DNA of 64,000 nucleotides from Pedococcus sp031456495 (GTDB lineage Bacteria > Actinomycetota > Actinomycetes > Actinomycetales > Dermatophilaceae), in NCBI RefSeq assembly GCF_031456495.1, contig NZ_JAVDUW010000001.1, positions 1-64,000 of the forward strand. The letters run 5' to 3'. The notes beneath the pieces are model-generated. The model saw nothing but the letters and a program-made list of their open reading frames with translations. It ran no database searches and was not told the DNA's origin. Positions within the stretch are counted from its first letter, which is position 1; each line of letters starts with the position of its first letter. The translations under genes and the position numbers were made by a program. Shown here in pieces: positions 45,145 through 52,371 of the stretch.

Positions 45145-45432
45145 GTGCCCACCACGACACGCCAGCGGATCGAGTCCGTCAGCCTGCCCCTGCTCCAGCG
45201 ACTCAACCGGTTGCCCCGCGCCGTGCCGTTCCTCGTGGTCCTGGCCCTCATGGTCGGCGGGATCGCGCTGCCCGGCCTCGGCTGGCTGCTCCTCGTGCCG
45301 GTCGTCCTCTTCCTCGCGTGGACGCTCTACCTCGGCTGGCCGGCCCTGGACGGCGGCGCCCGCGCCGGTCGCGCCACGGTCGTCGTCATGGCCCTCGCCA
45401 TCACGGTCATCCAGGCGGTCCCGCGCACCTGA
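45145..45432 (+). CDS. Small membrane protein (DUF6703-like)
   Basis: 95 residues with two or three hydrophobic stretches (AVPFLVVLALMVGGIALPGL, GWLLLVPVVLFLAWTLYLGW, VVVMALAITVIQAV). It starts with a GTG at 45145 divergent from glyS. Similar short proteins next to glyS or the zinc genes occur in related actinobacteria; no function is known. Confidence 0.75.
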   Translation: MPTTTRQRIESVSLPLLQRLNRLPRAVPFLVVLALMVGGIALPGLGWLLLVPVVLFLAWTLYLGWPALDGGARAGRATVVVMALAITVIQAVPRT

Positions 45433-45433
45433 C

Positions 45434-45452
45434 GCCCGCATCGGCTGCGGGC
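45434..45452 (+). terminator. Short hairpin after small membrane protein
   Basis: GCCCGCA (45434-45440) pairs with TGCGGGC (45446-45452), loop TCGGC, directly after the stop codon. Confidence 0.6.
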
Positions 45453-45497
45453 GAGGTCCGCGGGTCGCGGGTCGTCGCCCCGGCGACAGGGCACAGT

Positions 45498-45534
45498 TGA
45501 CAACGATTCTCATTTCAGATGAGAATCGTTGTCA
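45498..45534. promoter_or_regulatory. Zur operator palindrome
   Basis: TGACAACGATTCTCAT (45498-45513) and ATGAGAATCGTTGTCA (45519-45534) form a perfect 16-bp inverted repeat with a five-base centre. It matches actinobacterial Zur boxes (TGA-AA--ATTTTCA type). The right arm contains one in-frame ATG (45519) and ends on the A of the ATG used for znuA, so Zur bound here covers the translation start region. Confidence 0.93.
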
Positions 45535-46484
45535 TGTCGCTTCGCCGCCACGTCACCGTCCTCGGGCTCGCCGCCCTCGCCCTCACGGGCGTCACGGCCT
45601 GCGGGACGGGCACGGGCACCGCGGCCGACGGGAGCACGCGCCTGGCCGTCTCCGCCGCGTTCTACCCGCTCGAGTACCTCGTCCAGCGGATCGGCGGCGA
45701 CCACGTCCGGGTGCAGGGCCTGACCAAGCCGGGCGGCGAGCCGCACGACATCGAGCTCACCCCGCGCCAGGTGGGCGCCATGGCCACCGCCGACCTGGTC
45801 GTCTACGAGAAGGGCTTCCAGCCCGCGGTCGACCAGGCGGTGCGGCAGGACGCGGCCCGCCAGGCGTTCGACGTCTCCCCCGCCGCCGACCTCTCCCTCG
45901 TCAGCACGGAGGCCGGCCACGACCACGCCGGCGAGAGCGCCGCCACCACCGCGGCGCACAGTGCGGTCGACCCCCACTTCTGGCTGGACCCCCAGCGCTA
46001 CGCGGCGGTCGCCAAGGCCGTCGCCGACCGGCTGGCCGCGCTCGACGCCGCCCACGCCACGGCATACCGGGACAACGCGGCGGCCCTGCAGGCGGACCTG
46101 ACCGCCCTCGACGGCGAGTACCGCACCGGGCTCGCCAGCTGCCGCAGCAAGGACCTCGTCACGTCGCACGCCGCCTTCGGCTACCTCGCGCAGCGCTACG
46201 GGCTGCACCAGGAGGGCATCACCGGGCTCGACCCCGAGGCCGAGCCGAACCCGGCCGAGCTCGCCGCCGTGGCCGCGCACGTGCGCGCGGTGGGCGCGAC
46301 GACCATCTACGCCGAGACGCTCGTCAGCCCCGCCGTCGCCGACACCCTGGCGCGGGAGACGGGCACCCGGGTCGCTGTGCTCGACCCCATCGAGGGCATC
46401 ACCTCCGACAGCCGCGGCACCGACTACCTCGCGGTGATGCGCAGCAACCTGCAGGTCCTCCGATCCGGACAGGAGTGCTCATGA
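45534..46484 (+). CDS. znuA: Zinc ABC transporter substrate-binding lipoprotein
   Basis: 316 residues from the ATG at 45534, with a lipobox TGVTAC (Cys23). The TroA/ZnuA fold shows zinc-ligand positions in GGEPHDIELTP, VDPHFWLDPQRYA, SHAAFGYLAQRYG and IYAETLVSP, and a His-rich loop AGHDHAGE. An in-frame ATG at 45519 inside the operator would add MRIVV before the signal. No ribosome site precedes either ATG, hinting at a leaderless message. It is first of the znuACB-zur operon. Confidence 0.93.
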   Translation: MSLRRHVTVLGLAALALTGVTACGTGTGTAADGSTRLAVSAAFYPLEYLVQRIGGDHVRVQGLTKPGGEPHDIELTPRQVGAMATADLVVYEKGFQPAVDQAVRQDAARQAFDVSPAADLSLVSTEAGHDHAGESAATTAAHSAVDPHFWLDPQRYAAVAKAVADRLAALDAAHATAYRDNAAALQADLTALDGEYRTGLASCRSKDLVTSHAAFGYLAQRYGLHQEGITGLDPEAEPNPAELAAVAAHVRAVGATTIYAETLVSPAVADTLARETGTRVAVLDPIEGITSDSRGTDYLAVMRSNLQVLRSGQECS

Positions 46485-47293
46485 CGACCACGCCCCCCAT
46501 CCTCCAGCTGGAGGGAGCCGCCTTCGGGTACGGCGACCACGCCGTCATCAGCGGGGTGGACCTGACGGTCTCGGCCGGGGAGGTCGTCGCCGTGCTCGGG
46601 CCCAACGGGTCGGGCAAATCCACGCTGGTGCGCGGGCTGCTCGGCCTCAACGACCGCGTCGCCGGCCGCGCCCTGCTGTTCGGCGTCCCTCGCGACGACT
46701 TCACCCAGCACTCGCGGATCGGCTACGTGCCGCAGCGCCACACGCTCTCGTCCTCCGTGCGAGCCACGGTGCGCGAGGTCGTGGAGGCGGGCCGCCTGTC
46801 CCACCACCGCTGGTGGGCACCGGTCCTGCGCACCGCGCACGAGACCACGGTCGTCGACCGGGCCGTCGAGCTGGTCGGCCTGTCGGACCGCCCCGGCGCC
46901 GACGTCACGACCCTGTCCGGGGGCCAGCAGCGTCGGGTGCTCATCGCTCGCGCCCTCGCCTCCGAGCCCGACGTCCTGATCATGGACGAGCCGACGGCCG
47001 GCGTCGACGTCGCCAACCAGCGCGTGCTGGCCGACGTGATGGCCCGGCTCGCCGCCGCCGGCACCACGATGGTCGTCGTCACGCACGAGCTGGCCGCGCT
47101 CGCCGAGGTCGTCACCCGTGTCGTGGTCGTCGACGGCGGCCGCATCCGGTTCGACGGCCCGTTGCGGGAGTACACGTCCGGTCGCCACGAGCGGCACGAC
47201 GGCCACCACGACGACGTCGACGACCACGCCCCGACCCGCGTCTTCACGCCGACCGCAGGTCCCGTGGACCCCCGCGGTGGTGGTCCCCGGTGA
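46481..47293 (+). CDS. znuC: Zinc ABC transporter ATPase
   Basis: 270 residues. Walker A GPNGSGKST, signature LSGGQQRRVLIARAL, Walker B VLIMDEPTAGVD, H-loop VVTHE. The C-terminal tail GRHERHDGHHDDVDDHA is His/Asp-rich and could bind zinc, unusual for an ATPase but common in zinc operons. The start overlaps znuA as ATGA. Confidence 0.94.
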   Translation: MTTTPPILQLEGAAFGYGDHAVISGVDLTVSAGEVVAVLGPNGSGKSTLVRGLLGLNDRVAGRALLFGVPRDDFTQHSRIGYVPQRHTLSSSVRATVREVVEAGRLSHHRWWAPVLRTAHETTVVDRAVELVGLSDRPGADVTTLSGGQQRRVLIARALASEPDVLIMDEPTAGVDVANQRVLADVMARLAAAGTTMVVVTHELAALAEVVTRVVVVDGGRIRFDGPLREYTSGRHERHDGHHDDVDDHAPTRVFTPTAGPVDPRGGGPR

Positions 47294-47378
47294 CACGCCG
47301 CGCCGGGCCGCGCCACCAGGCCGTGCCCACCCCATCGTCCGCGCCGTCCCCGCAGTGCCACGACCAGGAGGTCCCCCG

Positions 47379-48449
47379 ATGACCGAGCTGCTCGCCCTGG
47401 GCTTCATGCGCCAGGCGCTCGTCGCCGCCGTGCTCGTCGGCATCGCCGCCCCCCTCGTCGGCGTCTTCCTCGTGCAGCGACGCCTCTCGCTCATCGGCGA
47501 CGGGATGGGCCACGTGGCCCTGGCCGGTGTCGCCGTGGGGGTGCTGACCGGACAGGCGCCCGTCCTGACCGCCCTGGTCGCAGCCGTCGCCGCGGCCGTG
47601 GGCATCGAGCTGATCCGCGCCAGCGGGCGCACCAGCGGTGACATCGCGCTGGCGGTGATGTTCTACGGCGGCATCGCCGCCGGTGTCGTCATCATCGCGA
47701 AGTCGCCGTCGAGCTCACCGGCCAACCTCACGGCATACCTCTTCGGCGCGATCACGACCGCAGACCAGCGCGACCTCTGGGTGTTCGCCGGGCTGGCGCT
47801 CGTCGTCCTGCTCGCGACGTGGCTGCTGCGCCCGTGGCTGTTCGCGGTGGCCAACGACGAGGAGTATGCGCGTGCCTCGGGCCTGCCCGTGACTGGCCTC
47901 AACATCGCGCTGGCGGTGCTGACCGCCGTCACCGTGGTCGTCTCGATGCGCGTGGTGGGGCTGCTGCTCATCTCCGCGCTCATGATTATCCCGAACGCGA
48001 CCGCCCAGCTGCTCGGGCGGTCCTTCCGCTCGTCGGTGCGGTGGGCCGTGCTGATCGGCGTGCTGTCCAGCGTCGGCGGCGTGGTGACCTCGTTCTACGC
48101 CGAGACGCCGTCCGGCGGGACCATCGTGCTGCTGGCGATCGGCGCGTTCGTGGTGGTCTCGGCCGCCTCGGCCGTCGTGGCCCGGAGCAGCGCCCGCCGG
48201 CACCGCCGGGCGGAGCGGCACGACCACGAGCACGGTCCGGCCTGCGGCCACCCCGCCATCGCGCACGGCGACCACGTCGACTACCTCCACGGCGACCACC
48301 GGCACGCTGCCCACGAGGGTCACTGGGACGAGCACGCCGCGCACGAGGCCCACGGGGCCGAGGTGGCAGCCGGCGCCGTCGCCCCCGGCGACAGCGGGGA
48401 CGACCAGGACGAGCACGCAGGCACCCGCACGCAGGGAGGCACCCGATGA
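47379..48449 (+). CDS. znuB: Zinc ABC transporter permease with His-rich tail
   Basis: 356 residues. The ABC-3 membrane domain has eight or nine helices (RQALVAAVLVGIAAPLVGVF first) with RRLSLIGDGMGHVALAGVAVG. After about residue 275 comes a hydrophilic extension with many His (HDHEHGPACGHP, HGDHRHAAHEGHWDEHAAHE), longer than usual and probably a cytoplasmic zinc-buffering tail. GGAGG precedes the ATG by seven bases. The 85-base gap from znuC has no clear hairpin. Confidence 0.93.
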   Translation: MTELLALGFMRQALVAAVLVGIAAPLVGVFLVQRRLSLIGDGMGHVALAGVAVGVLTGQAPVLTALVAAVAAAVGIELIRASGRTSGDIALAVMFYGGIAAGVVIIAKSPSSSPANLTAYLFGAITTADQRDLWVFAGLALVVLLATWLLRPWLFAVANDEEYARASGLPVTGLNIALAVLTAVTVVVSMRVVGLLLISALMIIPNATAQLLGRSFRSSVRWAVLIGVLSSVGGVVTSFYAETPSGGTIVLLAIGAFVVVSAASAVVARSSARRHRRAERHDHEHGPACGHPAIAHGDHVDYLHGDHRHAAHEGHWDEHAAHEAHGAEVAAGAVAPGDSGDDQDEHAGTRTQGGTR

Positions 48450-48841
48450 CGACCACCCCGCGCAAGCCCACGCGCCAGCGGGCCGCCGTGGCAGCGGTCC
48501 TGTCGGGCAGCTCGGAGTTCCGCTCCGCCCAGGAGCTGCACGCCCTCCTGCGCGAGGGCGGCGACCCCGTCGGGCTCGCCACCGTCTACCGGAACCTTCA
48601 GGCCATGGCGGCCGACGGCGAGATCGACATGCTGCGGACCGACGAGGGCGAGGCGGTCTACCGCGCCTGCTCCACCGGTCACCACCACCACCTGGTCTGC
48701 CGCAAGTGCGGCCGGGCGGTCGAGGTCGAGGGCCCGGCGGTCGAGTCCTGGGCCGCCGCCGTCAGCGCGGCGCACGGGTTCCGCGACGTCGAGCACACCG
48801 TCGAGATCGTCGGCACCTGCGCCGACTGCGCCTCCGCCTGA
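48446..48841 (+). CDS. zur: Zinc uptake regulator (Fur family)
   Basis: 131 residues. The Fur winged helix (TRQRAAVAAVLSGSSEFRSA, DPVGLATVYRNLQAMAADGE) is followed by a metal-binding domain with GHHHHLVCRKCGRAVEVEGP and the second CADC pair. The HHHH and two CxxC sites are typical of Zur. It overlaps znuB as ATGA. With zinc it should repress from the palindrome at 45498, closing an autoregulatory loop. Confidence 0.94.
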   Translation: MTTTPRKPTRQRAAVAAVLSGSSEFRSAQELHALLREGGDPVGLATVYRNLQAMAADGEIDMLRTDEGEAVYRACSTGHHHHLVCRKCGRAVEVEGPAVESWAAAVSAAHGFRDVEHTVEIVGTCADCASA

Positions 48842-48873
48842 CGCTGACAGACTGCGCCTCCGCCTGACGCTGA
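48824..48873 (+). repeat. 24-bp direct duplication of the zur 3' end
   Basis: The last codons and stop of zur with six following bases (48824-48847) recur two bases later at 48850-48873. The second copy is outside the gene. It looks like a recent tandem duplication, perhaps linked to the neighbouring minisatellite. Confidence 0.85.
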
Positions 48874-48878
48874 CCAGG

Positions 48879-49004
48879 GCACGACCCTCTGCTGCGTCGG
48901 CACGACCTTCTGCTGGCCCGGCACGACCCCCTGATGCGTCGGCACGAACCTCTGCTGGCCCGGCACGACCCCCTGATGCGTCGGCACGAACCTCTGCTAG
49001 CAGA
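48879..49004. repeat. 21-bp minisatellite, six copies
   Basis: Six consecutive 21-base units begin GCACGAMCCYCTG and end alternately TGCGTCG or TGGCCCG, which suggests a 42-base higher-order unit. Degenerate further copies (CACGAACCTCTGCTGAGC at about 49045-49062) follow. The rest of the gap to 49127 holds no gene. A reverse-strand frame reads periodic VPTHQGVVPG but has no support as a protein. Confidence 0.85.
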
Positions 49005-49127
49005 CCTTCGTGCTCTCAGCACAGGGTGCACCGTCTGCTGAGGTCACGAACCTCTGCTGAGCGGGGACCCTCGTCCGGCGCGCGCCCAGAACGCCACCCG
49101 CCGCGGTCCGCCAGCTGTGACTGGTCA

Positions 49128-50003
49128 TCACAGCCAGCCCCGCTCCTCGGCGATGCTGTTGCCGCCGTCGACGACCAGGCACTGGCCGGTCACGTAGGAC
49201 GCGCCGGGGCTGCACAGGAAGGCCACCGCAGCAGCCACCTCGTCGGGGGTCGCGCTGCGGCCCACCGGCGTCAGCCGGCCGTGCCGCACCTCGTCGGCCG
49301 TCTGGCTCCCGGTCGCGATCCAGCCGGGCGCGACCGCGTTGGCCGTGATGCCCCGGCCGGCGTAGTCGACGGCCACCGACCGGGCCAGGCCCACGAGCCC
49401 GGCCTTCGCGGCGGCATACCCGGCCTCCCCCCTCATGGCCATCACGGGCCCGGTCAGGGACGACACCATGACGACCCTGCCCCAGCCGGTCTCCTCCATC
49501 GCCGGCAGCGCGGCCCTCGTGACCAGGAAGGCGGTGTCGAGGTTGCGGGCCAGTGCCAGCCGCCAGCGGTCGGGATCCATCGACCCCGCCGTGCCGGACT
49601 CCGTGCCGCCGGATGACGTGACGTCCACGGCCGGTGAGGCGACGCTCGTCATGCCGGCGTTGTTGACGAGGACGGTGGGTGCGCCCAGCGCACGCGTGAC
49701 CTCGGCGAGCACGCGGGCCACCCCGTCGGGGTCGGTGAGGTCGCCCACGACCCCGAGCGCCGGCGTGCCCGCCGCCTCGAGCTCGGTCGCGCGCTCGGCC
49801 GCACGGTCCGTCGTGGCCGCGACCGCGACGGCGGCGCCGAGGGTGCCGAGCAGCCGGGCGGTGGCCATGCCGATCCCGTCGGGCGCGCCGGCGCCCGTCA
49901 CGAGCGCGACCCGCCCGCGCAGGTCGAACGCCGCAGGCACACCGGCGCGGGCGGGGCCGGTGGGGGCGACCGCGTCGCTCGCGGGACTGGGTCCTCCGCT
50001 CAC
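49128..50003 (-). CDS. Short-chain dehydrogenase/reductase
   Basis: 291 residues. The cofactor motif VALVTGAGAPDGIGMATARLL is a slightly expanded TGxxxGxG. NNAG appears as VLVNNAGMTSVAS; the active-site Ser lies in VVMVSSLTGP and the pair YAAAK completes the triad. C-terminal GYVTGQ-like ASYVTGQCLVVDGGN fits FabG-type enzymes. The GTG at 50003 overlaps the uppS stop. Substrate unknown, and the link to uppS is only positional. Confidence 0.9.
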   Translation of the reverse strand: MSGGPSPASDAVAPTGPARAGVPAAFDLRGRVALVTGAGAPDGIGMATARLLGTLGAAVAVAATTDRAAERATELEAAGTPALGVVGDLTDPDGVARVLAEVTRALGAPTVLVNNAGMTSVASPAVDVTSSGGTESGTAGSMDPDRWRLALARNLDTAFLVTRAALPAMEETGWGRVVMVSSLTGPVMAMRGEAGYAAAKAGLVGLARSVAVDYAGRGITANAVAPGWIATGSQTADEVRHGRLTPVGRSATPDEVAAAVAFLCSPGASYVTGQCLVVDGGNSIAEERGWL

Positions 50004-50788
50004 GCAGAGGTGCCCGGCAGGTCGACGGCCCCGCCGTAGCGGCGGTCGCGCGCGGCATACGTCTCGATCGCCTGCCACAGGTGGCGCCGGTCGTAGTCCG
50101 GCCACAGCGTGTCCTGGAACACCATCTCGGCGTAGGCGCTCTGCCACAGCAGGAAGTTGCTGGTCCGCTGCTCCCCCGACGACCGCACGAAGAGGTCGAC
50201 GTCGGGCATGTCCGGCTCGGGCAGGTAGCGCGCGACCGTCTTCTCGTCGATCGACCCGGGCTTCAGCTTGCCCCGCTGTACCTGCTCGGCGATCCGCTGC
50301 ACGGCGTCACCGATCTCGGCGCGGCCGCCGTAGTTGACGCAGAAGTAGAGCGTCAGGCCGGTGTTGTCCTTCGTCAGCTCCTGGGCGACCTCGAGCTCCT
50401 TGATGACCGAGCCCCACAGGCGGGGACGGCGGCCGACCCAGCGCATCCGCACGCCCCACTCGTGGAGCTGGTCGCGGCGGCGCCGGATGACGTCGCGGTT
50501 GAAGCCCATGAGGAAGCGGACCTCGTCGGGGCTGCGCTTCCAGTTCTCGGTCGAGAACGCGTAGGCCGACAGGTGGCCCACCCCGATCTCGATGGCGCCT
50601 GCGACGACGTCGAGCAGCGCGGCCTCGCCCGCCTCGTGCCCCTTGGTCCGCGGGAGACCGCGCTGGTTGGCCCAGCGGCCGTTGCCGTCCATCACGACCG
50701 CGACGTGGTCGGGCACCAGCTCGCGCGCGACCGGGGGCGGCGTCGCCCCGCTGGGGTGCGGGAACGGCTTCGCGTATGCCGTGCTCAC
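50000..50788 (-). CDS. uppS: Isoprenyl transferase (polyprenyl diphosphate synthase)
   Basis: 262 residues, cis-prenyltransferase making the undecaprenyl or decaprenyl diphosphate carrier. HVAVVMDGNGRWANQRGLPR contains the catalytic Asp, then GHEAG, AFSTENWKRSPDEV, and RSSGEQRTSNFLLWQSAYAEM. Product serves peptidoglycan and the galactan pathway in this window. A GTG start overlaps the recO stop. recO-uppS adjacency is conserved in actinobacteria. Confidence 0.95.
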   Translation of the reverse strand: MSTAYAKPFPHPSGATPPPVARELVPDHVAVVMDGNGRWANQRGLPRTKGHEAGEAALLDVVAGAIEIGVGHLSAYAFSTENWKRSPDEVRFLMGFNRDVIRRRRDQLHEWGVRMRWVGRRPRLWGSVIKELEVAQELTKDNTGLTLYFCVNYGGRAEIGDAVQRIAEQVQRGKLKPGSIDEKTVARYLPEPDMPDVDLFVRSSGEQRTSNFLLWQSAYAEMVFQDTLWPDYDRRHLWQAIETYAARDRRYGGAVDLPGTSA

Positions 50789-51636
50789 GCCTCTCCCGTC
50801 CGTCCGGCGAGCGCGGCATGGGCCTGAGCGACCCGCTCCACGGGAGCGGCCTCGACGGGCGGCGGGGCCGACCAGGTGATGGCCGGGTTGGTCTCGGGGC
50901 GGTCGGGGTCGCGGCGGTCCACGAGGCGCAACGATCGCACACCGCGCTCGAGGTGCCACTGCAGGAACGCGCTCGCCAGGCTGCTGGCCTCGCGCCGGTG
51001 CCGGCCGGAGGAGGCGTCCGCGATGACCCAGTCCCCCGCGAGCAGAGACGCGAGCAGCGACAGGGTCTCGGGGGCGGGTGCCGCCGAGGCGGGCGGGCGG
51101 CACGAAGGACAGACGGTGCCACCGGACGCGAGGTTGAACGCGCGGTGCGGGCCCGGCGCGCCGCAGCGGGCGCAGTCGTGGAAGCTCGGCGCCCAGCCGG
51201 CGATCGCGAGCGCCCGCAGCAGGTAGGCGTCGAGCACCAGCCCCGGGTCGTGCTGGCCCTCGGCCATGGAGCGCAGGGCGCCGGCGAGCAGCAGGTACTG
51301 CTGGAGGTTCGGCTCGCGCTCCTCGGTGAGGCGGTCGGCGGTCTCGAGCATCGCGGCGGCGGCGGTGTACGTCGTGTAGTCGCGCGCCAGGACGTCGCCC
51401 CAGCTCGCGATCGACTCGGCCTGAGTCACCGTGTCGAGCGAGCGGCCCTCGTAGCACTGGACGTCGACGTGCATGCCGGGCTCGAGCCGCGCACCGAACC
51501 GGCTCTTGGTGCGCCGGACGCCCTTGCCGACGACGCGCACCTTGCCCAGGCGGCGCGTCAGCAGCGTGACGATGCGGTCCGCCTCACCCAGCTTCTGGGT
51601 GCGCAGGACGATGCCTTCGTCGCGGTACAGGGGCAC
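50785..51636 (-). CDS. recO: DNA repair protein RecO
   Basis: 283 residues, helps load RecA on SSB-covered DNA in gap repair. An N-terminal OB fold (YRDEGIVLRTQKLGEADRIV) leads to a helical part and a zinc module CARCGAPGPHR with CPSC. GTG start at 51636. Adjacent to the divergent SOS-controlled alkB gene, though recO itself shows no LexA site. Confidence 0.93.
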   Translation of the reverse strand: MPLYRDEGIVLRTQKLGEADRIVTLLTRRLGKVRVVGKGVRRTKSRFGARLEPGMHVDVQCYEGRSLDTVTQAESIASWGDVLARDYTTYTAAAAMLETADRLTEEREPNLQQYLLLAGALRSMAEGQHDPGLVLDAYLLRALAIAGWAPSFHDCARCGAPGPHRAFNLASGGTVCPSCRPPASAAPAPETLSLLASLLAGDWVIADASSGRHRREASSLASAFLQWHLERGVRSLRLVDRRDPDRPETNPAITWSAPPPVEAAPVERVAQAHAALAGRTGEA

Positions 51637-51705
51637 CGCACCATTCTCTCAACCCGGCGGCCGGTTCGCGGGAGGCGGGCCGGTCACGGCGACATGCCGC
51701 ATCAC

Positions 51706-51735
51706 TAGAACATGTGTTCGAACGGGGCGTATGCT
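51706..51735 (+). promoter_or_regulatory. LexA (SOS) box and -10 element of leaderless alkB promoter
   Basis: GAACATGTGTTC at 51708-51719, within TAGAACATGTGTTCGA, is a near-perfect actinobacterial SOS box (TCGAACRNRYGTTYGA). TATGCT at 51730-51735 is a good -10. The start codon at 51742 is seven bases later, so the transcript probably begins at the ATG itself. Confidence 0.88.
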
Positions 51736-51741
51736 CGGTGC

Positions 51742-52371
51742 ATGACCGCTGCATGGCAGGCATCGCTGCTCGACACCGGTGAGGACGTGGCGCTCCACGA
51801 CCTCGACGCGGGGCTCAGCAGGACGCCCCTGTCGAGAGGGGCGTGGGTCGACTACCGGCCGGGCTGGCTCGCCGGCGCCGACCGGGTGTTCGACGAGCTG
51901 CACCACGACGTGCCGTGGAAGGCCGAGCGCCGCGAGATGTACGAGCGCGTCGTCGACGTCCCCAGGCTGCTCAAGTTCTACGAGGAGGGCGAGCGCCTCC
52001 CCCACCCCGTGCTCGCCGAGGCGCGGGAGGCCCTGAGCCGCCGGTATGCCGCGGAGCTGGGTGAGCCGTTCGTCACCGCCGGCATGTGCCTCTACCGCGA
52101 CGGCCGCGACTCGGTGGCCTGGCACGGTGACCGCATCGGCCGGTCCAAGGACTCCGACACCATGGTGGCGATCCTGTCGGTGGGTTCGGCCCGATCACTG
52201 ATGCTGCGGCCGCGAGGAGGCGGGTCCTCCATCGGCTTCTCGCTGGGGCACGGGGACCTTGTGGTCATGGGTGGCTCCTGCCAGCGCACCTGGGACCACT
52301 GCATCCCCAAGACCAGCAAGGCCGTCGGCCCCCGGATCTCCATCCAGTTCCGCCCTCGCGGCGTCCGGTGA
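51742..52371 (+). CDS. alkB: AlkB-type 2OG-Fe(II) dioxygenase
   Basis: 209 residues. The iron ligands His-x-Asp lie in AWHGDRIG and the distal His in TWDHCIPK; RISIQFRPR supplies the 2-oxoglutarate-binding Arg. The family repairs alkylated bases by oxidative demethylation. A LexA box and leaderless promoter upstream place it in the SOS response, not an Ada regulon. The last 177 bases overlap a convergent gene on the other strand. Confidence 0.92.
   Translation: MTAAWQASLLDTGEDVALHDLDAGLSRTPLSRGAWVDYRPGWLAGADRVFDELHHDVPWKAERREMYERVVDVPRLLKFYEEGERLPHPVLAEAREALSRRYAAELGEPFVTAGMCLYRDGRDSVAWHGDRIGRSKDSDTMVAILSVGSARSLMLRPRGGGSSIGFSLGHGDLVVMGGSCQRTWDHCIPKTSKAVGPRISIQFRPRGVR

Noticed and set aside
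48679..48987. Leftward frame with periodic VPTHQGVVPG peptide
   Set aside because: The periodicity comes from the 21-bp minisatellite; the rest is antisense to zur and has no ribosome site.
48879..49004. CRISPR array
   Set aside because: Units are directly adjacent 21-mers without unique spacers, and no cas genes are present.
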